A stretch of DNA of 9,119 nucleotides from Planctomycetota bacterium (GTDB taxonomy: Bacteria; Planctomycetota; UBA11346), in contig JACDEC010000098.1 of NCBI GenBank assembly GCA_013816645.1, positions 1 to 9,119 on the forward strand. Reading direction: 5' to 3'. The notes beneath the pieces are model-generated. The model was not told where the DNA came from. It ran no database searches and saw nothing but the letters and a program-made list of their open reading frames with translations. Below, in pieces: positions 1 through 9,119 of the stretch (positions are counted from its first letter, which is position 1; every line of letters begins with the position of its first letter). The position numbers and the translations under genes were made by a program.

Positions 1-1
1 G

Positions 2-796
2 TGGAGCGACGCCGCGCAGCGCTCGCTGGACGCATGGCCGAGGTCGCCGCTCGCCGAACGCCGTACCGAGCTGCAGGCGCGCGGCAGCGATCCCTTCGGC
101 GCCCTGGACAACCCGCCGTGGTTCGCCGATCGCCGCGTTGGCCGTGTCGCGCTCACGCCAACGGACGCGCGCGCGCTGCACGCCAGCGCCCCCGAGGATC
201 TCAGCCCCGGCGCCGCGTTGCGGCCGGCCCTGCAGCAGGCCGCCTTACCAGTTGCCGTCTATCTGGGCGGACCCGGCGAGATCGCCTACCACGCCGCCAT
301 CGCCCCGGTGTACGCAGCGCTCGGCGTTCCGCGGCCCCTGCTGGTCCCTCGCTGTTCGCTCACCCTGCTGCCCAATCGGGTCGAGCGCGCGCTGGCCCAC
401 TGGGGCATCGATCCGCGCGACGTCGGTGCGACCGCCCCGGCGCCGGTGCTGGTCCCGCCCGGGGACAGCGAACTCAGCGCGCTCGATGCGGCGATCGATC
501 GTGTCGAAGGCCTGACGCTGCCCGACGACGCGCGCCGGCGCCGCGATGCCGGCATCGTCCGGGTGCGACGCGAAGCCCAACGGTTGCGCCTAAGCCTGGC
601 GCGGGGGCGCCGCCGCAGCGAGGACCTACCAGCCTACGGCGCGCTGCGCGCCTGGCTGTGGCCGCGCAGCCAACGCCAGGAACGCGTGCTCGGCTTGGTT
701 CCCGCGATCTGGGAACACGGACCGGGCATCGCCGCGGCCATCCTCGCCAACGCGCGCAACGCGCGGCCGGGCGAACACCGACATGTTCCACTCTAG
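2..796 (+). CDS. bshC: BshC-type bacillithiol biosynthesis cysteine-adding enzyme, C-terminal part (5' cut by window edge)
   Basis: The frame is open from the first bases to a TAG stop and shows 264 residues. BshC proteins are usually about 540 residues, so roughly the C-terminal half is present. The family is thought to add cysteine to glucosaminyl-malate in the last step of bacillithiol synthesis, in the cytoplasm. Visible hallmarks are the segment DLSPGAALRPALQQAALPV followed by YLGGPGEIAY (GGPGE encoded at 266-280) and then VPRCSLTLL. These match the conserved core 'SPNVLLRPVVQD...LPT.AYVGGPGEIAY...VPRAS.TL' as I remember it. A charged, probably helical stretch follows, and then the C-terminal signature LRAWLWPRSQRQERVLGL. 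The helical part looks somewhat shorter than in Bacillus proteins. No bshA or bshB is in view. The gene converges on acs with a 16-nt gap. Family assignment is strong; activity is inferred. Confidence 0.85.
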   Translation, partial: WSDAAQRSLDAWPRSPLAERRTELQARGSDPFGALDNPPWFADRRVGRVALTPTDARALHASAPEDLSPGAALRPALQQAALPVAVYLGGPGEIAYHAAIAPVYAALGVPRPLLVPRCSLTLLPNRVERALAHWGIDPRDVGATAPAPVLVPPGDSELSALDAAIDRVEGLTLPDDARRRRDAGIVRVRREAQRLRLSLARGRRRSEDLPAYGALRAWLWPRSQRQERVLGLVPAIWEHGPGIAAAILANARNARPGEHRHVPL

Positions 797-812
797 CAAC
801 TGCTGGCGATCG

Positions 813-2774
<1,962 letters not shown>

Positions 2775-2794
2775 GGCGACTCCAGGGGTCCGCC

Positions 2795-2823
2795 GTGATA
2801 CCTCCAGCGGCCTCCGCGCTCAA
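2795..2823 (-). promoter_or_regulatory. Putative sigma70-like promoter of acs
   Basis: Reading the minus strand, a -35-like TTGAGC (2823-2818) is followed by a spacer of exactly 17 bases and a -10-like TATCAC (2800-2795). Each hexamer matches the consensus at four of six positions. Transcription would begin near 2788, giving a leader of about 14 bases that contains the GGAG ribosome site of acs. The inverted repeat at 2824-2840 directly abuts the -35 element on its upstream side. This is a pattern match only. Confidence 0.45.
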
Positions 2824-2840
2824 GCGCCACCCCCTGGCGC
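2824..2840. repeat. Perfect inverted repeat in the acs/ferredoxin divergent gap (possible operator)
   Basis: GCGCCA, then five C residues, then TGGCGC: a perfect 6-bp inverted repeat with a 5-base centre. It lies next to the putative acs -35 element, about 30 bases upstream of the ferredoxin start. It could be a binding site for a dimeric regulator acting on one or both genes, or a small hairpin in the ferredoxin leader. In GC-rich DNA such a repeat can also arise by chance. Confidence 0.35.
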
Positions 2841-2855
2841 CGACGCGCCCGTCGC

Positions 2856-2860
2856 AAGGA
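2856..2860 (+). promoter_or_regulatory. Ribosome binding site that fixes the ferredoxin start
   Basis: AAGGA lies 8 bases before the ATG at 2869. It supports that start over the in-frame ATG at 2773, which would overlap the first codon of acs on the other strand and add 32 low-complexity residues outside the ferredoxin fold. Confidence 0.7.
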
Positions 2861-2868
2861 TCGGCGTC

Positions 2869-3153
2869 ATGGCCTGCGATCCCGCCCCCAGCCGCGTCCG
2901 TCCGGTCATCGACCGCGACCGCTGCTCGGCCGAGGCGGACTGCGTCCGCGTCTGCCCGTACCAGGTCTTCGCGCTGGGCACCCTGGGGCCCGAGGAGCGC
3001 GGCGGGCTGTCGCTCAAGGGACGGGTGAAGGCCTTCATCCATCGCGGCCGGCAGGCCTTCACGCCCAACGCCGACGCCTGCCGGGCCTGCGGATTGTGCG
3101 CGCAGGCCTGTCCCGAGGACGCCATCCGCCTGGTCGCCGACCCCGCCGGCTGA
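2869..3153 (+). CDS. Small two-cluster ferredoxin (4Fe-4S dicluster family, atypical first cluster)
   Basis: This 94-residue cytoplasmic electron carrier is predicted to have two iron-sulfur sites. The C-terminal site is a complete C71-x2-C74-x2-C77-x3-C81-P motif, standard for [4Fe-4S]. The N-terminal site is C19-x5-C25-x3-C29-P, with Glu22 where the second cysteine of CxxCxxCxxxCP would be. That site may hold [3Fe-4S] or a carboxylate-ligated [4Fe-4S], as in ferredoxins with Asp at this position (Desulfovibrio africanus FdIII, Pyrococcus furiosus Fd). About 41 residues separate the two motifs, much longer than in clostridial ferredoxins, and include a basic stretch LKGRVKAFIHRGRQAF. I recall similar proteins, with a non-cysteine at this position, in other proteobacteria. 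The start is set by AAGGA 8 bases upstream. The gene is divergent from acs and convergent with ktrA. Its redox partner is not visible. Confidence 0.9.
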   Translation: MACDPAPSRVRPVIDRDRCSAEADCVRVCPYQVFALGTLGPEERGGLSLKGRVKAFIHRGRQAFTPNADACRACGLCAQACPEDAIRLVADPAG

Positions 3154-3166
3154 CCGTCAGCCAGGC
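3145..3166. terminator. Hairpin across the ferredoxin/ktrA convergent junction (possible bidirectional terminator)
   Basis: GGCTGA (3148-3153), a CCG loop and TCAGCC (3157-3162) form a perfect 6-bp stem. Allowing one bulged A at 3163, GCC (3145-3147) also pairs with GGC (3164-3166), giving 9 bp. The stem contains the TGA of the ferredoxin gene and, on the other strand, the TGA of ktrA. No T-run follows on either side, so it is not a textbook intrinsic terminator. It may only slow RNA polymerase or protect 3' ends. Confidence 0.35.
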
Positions 3167-3858
3167 ACGGCGAAGGCCTTGTGGAAGGCGCCGATGTGGC
3201 GGTTGTGGCCGAGCACCACCAGGACCTGGCCGGCAACCAGCGGCGACCGTGCATCCGGGATCACCAAGACCTGTTCGCTCAGGCCTTCCTCGGTCGGCGG
3301 CGTTTTGATCGCCACGACATTGACCGAATGGCGCCGCCGCACGTCGAGTTCGAGCAGGGTCTTGCCGACCATCGCCGCCGGCACGGCGATCTCGATGATC
3401 CCGGCGTCGTGGCCGATGGCGATGCGCTCGTAAGGCACCGGATCCTCGAGGAAGTGACCGACGATGGTGCGCGCCGAGTCGCGCTCGGGGAAGCAGGTGA
3501 GCGTGGCGCCGACCGCGCGGATGGCCTCGGCCTCGCGCTGCGAGTTCACCTGCACCACGACCTGAGGGACCTTGCGTTTGCGCAGGAGATGGGTGACCAG
3601 GACGGTGACCGCGAAGAAGTCGCCGACCGAGACGATCGCCGCATCGACGTCGAACGCGCCCAGCGCCTCCAACGACTCCTCGCTGCTGCCGTCGGTGGCG
3701 GCGGCCTTGGCGACCAGGTGGGCGACCCCCTCGACCCGTTCCCGGCGGGTGTCGACGGCGATGACCGTCGCGCCGCCCTGGGCCAACGCCACCGCGGCCT
3801 GATGCCCGAAGGTGCCGAGTCCGATGACCAGGAATGATTTCGCCGCGTTTTTCGCCAT
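3157..3858 (-). CDS. ktrA: KtrA, regulatory RCK subunit of K+ uptake system
   Basis: The protein has 233 residues, the length of a one-RCK-unit KtrA rather than the two-unit TrkA of about 450. KtrA forms a cytoplasmic octameric ring that gates the KtrB membrane subunit in response to bound nucleotide. The N-terminal Rossmann-type RCK_N domain spans roughly residues 7-125, with GLGTFG at 13-18 and Asp36 at the end of the second strand, where the ribose is bound. A PERDSA segment (124-129) leads into the RCK_C domain at about 141-225. The ATG has GAAAGG six bases upstream (3865-3870). This overlaps the TGA stop of ktrB, which ends only 10 bases before, so ktrA is probably translated in coupling with ktrB. 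The 3' end nearly touches the convergent ferredoxin gene. Confidence 0.95.
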   Translation of the reverse strand: MAKNAAKSFLVIGLGTFGHQAAVALAQGGATVIAVDTRRERVEGVAHLVAKAAATDGSSEESLEALGAFDVDAAIVSVGDFFAVTVLVTHLLRKRKVPQVVVQVNSQREAEAIRAVGATLTCFPERDSARTIVGHFLEDPVPYERIAIGHDAGIIEIAVPAAMVGKTLLELDVRRRHSVNVVAIKTPPTEEGLSEQVLVIPDARSPLVAGQVLVVLGHNRHIGAFHKAFAVPG

Positions 3859-3868
3859 GGGATGCCTT

Positions 3869-5218
3869 TCAGCCGATGATCAGGTCTTCGCGCGGCAGCC
3901 GGTAGTCGGCGCTGCGGGTATGCGCGAACAGGGTCGCCGCCATCAGCAACGGACCGAGACGGCCGACGAACATGCAGAGCTCGATGACCGCCCGGCCCGG
4001 ATCGCTGAGCCGGGGAGTGATGCCCGTTGACAGTCCGGTCGTGGAGACGGCGCTGACGACTTCGAAGAGGTGGTCGAGAAAATGGGCGCGTTGGGCGCTG
4101 TGCGGGCCGATGCCGCTCTCGGTGATGATCAGCAAGACCGTCCCGACCATGACCACGGCGACCATCATCGCTACCGCGCCCAGCGCCCGGCCGACCGCCC
4201 CGGCGCTGACGCTACGGTCCAGGATCTCGGTCTCCGGGCGGCCCCGCGCGCGCGCGCGCACCGTCGCCACCAGGACCGCCAGCGCCGTGGTCTTGACGCC
4301 GCCGGCGGTCGATCCCGGCGAACCGCCGATGAACATCAGCAGGATCAGCACCAAGAGGGTCGGCGAGCAGAGTTCGCCGATGGCGACGGTGTTGTATCCA
4401 GCGGTGCGGGCGGTGACCGAGAGGAACAGGGCACGCAACGGATCCCCAGCCATCGGTCCGGTCGGGTTGAGCGATTCCAGGCACAGAAAGATCAGACATC
4501 CGCCGGCGATCAGACATCCGGTGGTCAGCAGCACCACCTTGCTGTGCAGGCTGAGCCGGGCATTGGGTACCGTCCGCCGCCGGTGCAGCCACGACAGGGT
4601 GTCGCCGATGACCACGAAACCGAGACCGCCGGCGACGATCAGGACCATCACCACCAGATTCACCCACAGGTCGTCCTGGTAGGCGATGAGGTTGTCCGGC
4701 CACAGGCCGAAGCCGGCGTTGCAGAAGGCGGAGACGCTGTGGAAGGCGGCTGCCCAGAGTCCATCAGCGACCCCGTGCCGGGCGATGAACGACGGTGCGA
4801 GCAGGGCGCAGCCGAAGCACTCGCAGACCAGGGTGTAGGCGATGGTGCTGCTCAGCACCTGCCGAGGCGACACGTAGCGCAACCGCCCGAACGAGGCGTC
4901 GAACAGGTCGCGCTCGCCCAGGCCCAGCTGGCGGCTGGCGCGTAGCAGGGTGAGCTTCGAGAGCGTGACGATGCCGATGCCGCCGACTTGGATGAGCAGC
5001 AGCAGCATGGCCTGGCCGAAGCCGCTGAAGTCGAGGAGATCGCGGACGCCGAGCCCGGTGACGCAGATCGCCGAGGTGGCCATGAACAGCGCGTCGCTGG
5101 CGCTGAGCGGTGCCGCGGCCGCGCGAGTGATCCCTGGCAGCATGAGCAGCCACGCGCCTGCGACGATGCCGCCGGCGAAGCCGAGCGCGAGCAGCCGTCC
5201 AGGTGTCCCCATTGCCAT
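3869..5218 (-). CDS. ktrB: KtrB, membrane subunit of K+ uptake system (TrkH/Ktr family)
   Basis: From the ATG at 5218 the protein has 449 residues, typical of KtrB. It is a Na+- or proton-linked K+ transporter of the inner membrane built from four M1-P-M2 repeats. The four pore loops are visible: CVTGL (52-56), FCNAGF (165-170), TAGYN (272-276) and TTGLS (393-397), each with the filter glycine. The gating segment GGSPGSTAGG (298-307) occupies the M2C loop region, and a basic cytoplasmic loop RARARGR follows. It is first in an operon with ktrA, 10 nt apart. The start is uncertain. ATG at 5218 (or 5212) gives a short N-terminus before the first membrane helix, while an upstream TTG at 5254 would add a basic stretch KPSRRCR. 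None has a clear Shine-Dalgarno site. The gene is divergent from the Kv-type channel gene. Confidence 0.95.
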   Translation of the reverse strand: MAMGTPGRLLALGFAGGIVAGAWLLMLPGITRAAAAPLSASDALFMATSAICVTGLGVRDLLDFSGFGQAMLLLLIQVGGIGIVTLSKLTLLRASRQLGLGERDLFDASFGRLRYVSPRQVLSSTIAYTLVCECFGCALLAPSFIARHGVADGLWAAAFHSVSAFCNAGFGLWPDNLIAYQDDLWVNLVVMVLIVAGGLGFVVIGDTLSWLHRRRTVPNARLSLHSKVVLLTTGCLIAGGCLIFLCLESLNPTGPMAGDPLRALFLSVTARTAGYNTVAIGELCSPTLLVLILLMFIGGSPGSTAGGVKTTALAVLVATVRARARGRPETEILDRSVSAGAVGRALGAVAMMVAVVMVGTVLLIITESGIGPHSAQRAHFLDHLFEVVSAVSTTGLSTGITPRLSDPGRAVIELCMFVGRLGPLLMAATLFAHTRSADYRLPREDLIIG

Positions 5219-5344
5219 CGCGGGGGAGCATCGGCATCGCCGCGACGGCTTCAACGTGGAGCGGACGCCGACGGTGCGCGCCCGCAGCCGTGCTCCGCAG
5301 CCGGATCAGGCTTGAGGGAGGCGTACCACCGGCACAACCACGGC
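5219..5344. promoter_or_regulatory. Divergent intergenic region between ktrB and the K+ channel gene
   Basis: These 126 bases must hold the start signals for both the ktrBA operon and the channel gene, unless transcription enters from outside. I found no convincing -35/-10 pair on either strand. GAGGGAGG at 5314-5321 resembles a ribosome site but lies about 23 bases before the channel ATG, which is too far. A 9-bp direct repeat sits at 5282-5303. Confidence 0.4.
5282..5303. repeat. Short tandem direct repeat in the ktrB/channel gap
   Basis: CCGCAGCCG occurs at 5282-5290 and again at 5295-5303, separated by TGCT (13-base period). It could be paired recognition sites for a regulator of the divergent potassium genes. 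The sequence is GC-rich and short, so chance is a real alternative. Confidence 0.3.
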
Positions 5345-6262
5345 ATGCCGACAGCGACACCGCCTCCCGGGTCGACCGCCGTCCCCGGCATCGAGGATCG
5401 CCCGCTGGCACCCTGGCGGCAGCGGCTCTTCGAGATCGTCTTCGAGTCCGACACCTGGACCGGCCGGATGTTCGACCTGATCCTGCTGTGGGCGATCGTG
5501 CTCAGCGCCCTGGCCGTAGTGCTGGGCAGCGTGCCCGACATCCAGGCCCGCTTCGGCGCCGAGCTGCGCATGCTCGAATGGGGGTTCACCGCACTGTTCA
5601 CCCTGGAATACCTGGCGCGGCTCGCCGCGGTCGGCCGGCCTCTGCGCTACGCCACCAGCTTCTTCGGGGTGGTCGACCTGCTCGCCATGCTGCCCGCCTG
5701 GCTCGACCTGCTCTTCCCGGGATCCCATCAGCTGCTGATGGTGCGCGTGCTGCGCCTGCTGCGCATCTTCCGCATCCTCAAGCTCGGGCGCTACCTCGAC
5801 GAGAGCCGGCTGCTGATGGCCGCGCTGAAGGCCAGCCGGCCGAAGATCATCGTCTTCCTGAGCTTCGTCGCGGTGGTGGTGATGATCGTCGGCGTGCTCA
5901 TGCACGTGATCGAAGGTCCCCAGAACGGCTTCGACAGCATCCCGCGCAGCATGTACTGGGCGATCGTCACGTTGTGCACGGTCGGCTTCGGCGACATCAC
6001 CCCCAAAACCCCGCTCGGGCAGACCGTGGCGTCGGCGGTGATGATCATGGGCTACGGGGTGATCGCGGTCCCCACCGGCATCCTGTCGGTCGAAATCGCG
6101 CGCGCAGGCCGCGTTGAACCGATCAGCGGCCAGGCCTGCCCCGGTTGCACCAGGCAGGGCCACGATCCCGACGCCAAGCACTGCAAATTCTGCGGCGCGG
6201 ACCTGGGCCAGACTGGCCTGACGCCCAGTGCCGGGAATTCAGGGTCGGGAAATCGAGTCTGA
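5345..6262 (+). CDS. Voltage-gated K+ channel (six-helix ion transporter) with C-terminal zinc ribbon
   Basis: This 305-residue inner-membrane channel has the six-helix Kv layout: S1 about 43-62, S2 78-96, S3 105-123, S4 133-150, S5 168-189, pore helix 199-211 and S6 226-249. S4 carries a voltage-sensor ladder of basic residues every third position (R134, R137, R140, R143, K146, R149). The selectivity filter is TVGFGD (212-217), the K+ signature with Phe in place of the commoner Tyr. After S6 a cytoplasmic tail holds C265-x2-C268 and C280-x2-C283 around HDPDAKH, a zinc-ribbon pattern. The ATG at 5345 is the first in-frame ATG ahead of the conserved part but lacks a close ribosome site; TTG at 5312 is possible. 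The frame stays open farther upstream, but that stretch lies over ktrB. Its position beside ktrBA suggests a role in K+ balance or membrane potential. Confidence 0.92.
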   Translation: MPTATPPPGSTAVPGIEDRPLAPWRQRLFEIVFESDTWTGRMFDLILLWAIVLSALAVVLGSVPDIQARFGAELRMLEWGFTALFTLEYLARLAAVGRPLRYATSFFGVVDLLAMLPAWLDLLFPGSHQLLMVRVLRLLRIFRILKLGRYLDESRLLMAALKASRPKIIVFLSFVAVVVMIVGVLMHVIEGPQNGFDSIPRSMYWAIVTLCTVGFGDITPKTPLGQTVASAVMIMGYGVIAVPTGILSVEIARAGRVEPISGQACPGCTRQGHDPDAKHCKFCGADLGQTGLTPSAGNSGSGNRV

Positions 6263-6377
6263 CCTATGAGCGACCGGGCCGCTGGCAGCGACCTGGAACC
6301 TGGCGGTGCGCGGCGATGCCTTCGGACTGGCTGCCGGATAAAGTTAGAAGGGCCGACACGACGCAGGCCGATCGCGG

Positions 6378-6793
6378 TCAGGCGCTCGGGAGGTAGCTGC
6401 GCATGCCGTCGACCATCGCCAGCAGGTCGCCGAAGCGGCGCGGTTTGACCAAGTATTCGGTGGCGCCCCCCGCCAGCGCCCGGGCGCGGTCGCCCGGCGA
6501 TGACGACGTGGTGAGCATCAGCACCGGCATGGTGCTGAACGCGGGGTGCGTGCGGACGAAGGTCAGGACCTCGAACCCATTGATGCCAGGCATATTGATG
6601 TCGAGAAGGATGAAGCACGGCCGCTCGAGCGCGCCGTCGGCCGCGACCCGCCTCAGATAGTCGACCGCGGCCTGGCCGTCGGCAGCGACCGCAATGCTGA
6701 CGGGGAGACGCTGCTGCGCGAACGCTTCGCGCGTGAGCTCGACGTCGGATGGATTGTCATCGACCACCAGAATCGATGCGACAGCCTGCGCGT

Positions 6794-6797
<4 letters not shown>
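6378..6797 (-). CDS. Single-domain response regulator, Rcp1-like (CheY fold)
   Basis: The 139-residue protein is one receiver domain with no output domain. Asp13 and Asp14 form the acidic Mg2+ pocket. Asp66 in LLDINMPG is the phosphorylation site, Thr96/Thr97 the switch threonine region and Lys118 in VKPR the conserved lysine. The opening ILVVDDNPSDVELTREAF is typical of the Rcp1 group that partners phytochrome-like and GAF/PAS kinases. The ATG at 6797 overlaps the kinase stop codon (ATGA), so translation is probably coupled. The frame extends farther upstream inside the kinase gene, but those 38 residues are not receiver-like. Without a DNA-binding domain it probably acts by protein contact or as a phosphotransfer intermediate. 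It converges on the K+ channel gene across a 115-base gap in which I see no clear terminator. Confidence 0.93.

Positions 6798-9119
<2,322 letters not shown>

Noticed and set aside
797..812. Possible terminator between bshC and acs
   Set aside because: Only the 8-bp palindrome GCGATCGC (806-813) and a 4-bp GGCG/CGCC pairing are present, too weak to call a terminator.
4070..4945. Long + strand open frame (291 codons) opposite ktrB
   Set aside because: It is low-complexity Gln/Asp/Arg/His-rich sequence antisense to well-conserved KtrB pore segments.
4988..5344. N-terminal extension of the K+ channel frame to 4988
   Set aside because: The extension is antisense to the conserved KtrB N-terminus and does not resemble channel sequence. 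The conserved S1 region begins well after the ATG at 5345.
6263..6377. Possible terminator or small RNA in the channel/response-regulator convergent gap
   Set aside because: Only very short complementary stretches (about 4 bp) and no T-run are visible. An AT-richer patch near 6338-6352 has no hairpin beside it.

Overview
The window is GC-rich, gene-dense bacterial DNA with short gaps between genes and third codon positions heavily biased to G/C. It carries eight protein-coding genes, two of them cut by the window edges. No rRNA, tRNA, CRISPR array, insertion sequence or phage gene is visible. Shine-Dalgarno sites, the KtrAB transporter type, the Rcp1-type two-component pair and the ferredoxin type suggest a high-GC proteobacterium, possibly a gammaproteobacterium. 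That placement is an inference and is weak.

Layout, left to right. (1) 2-796 (+): C-terminal half of a BshC-type bacillithiol-synthesis protein, cut by the left edge. (2) 813-2774 (-): acetyl-CoA synthetase (acs), convergent with bshC across a 16-nt gap. (3) 2869-3153 (+): a small two-cluster ferredoxin, divergent from acs. The 94-bp gap between them holds a credible sigma70-like promoter for acs and a perfect inverted repeat. (4) 3157-3858 (-) and 3869-5218 (-): the ktrB-ktrA potassium uptake operon, transcribed ktrB first. ktrA converges on the ferredoxin gene with only 3 nt between stop codons, and both stops lie inside a hairpin. (5) 5345-6262 (+): a voltage-gated K+ channel with a C-terminal zinc ribbon, divergent from ktrB. 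(6) 6378-6797 (-) and 6794-9119 (-): a two-component pair, in which a multi-sensor histidine kinase (PAS, PAS, GAF, GAF, HisKA, HATPase) overlaps a single-domain Rcp1-like response regulator by 4 nt. The kinase runs off the right edge.

How the genes fit together. KtrAB (uptake) and the Kv-type channel (conductance) form a potassium-handling block. Acs activates acetate to acetyl-CoA. The ferredoxin may supply low-potential electrons, but its partner is not visible. The kinase and regulator probably work by phosphotransfer and protein-protein contact, since the regulator has no DNA-binding domain. I do not see a clearly new multi-gene system. The points most worth a second look are the ferredoxin with a Glu where a cluster Cys is expected, the zinc ribbon on the K+ channel, the bshC homologue in an apparently Gram-negative setting, and the two divergent regulatory regions.
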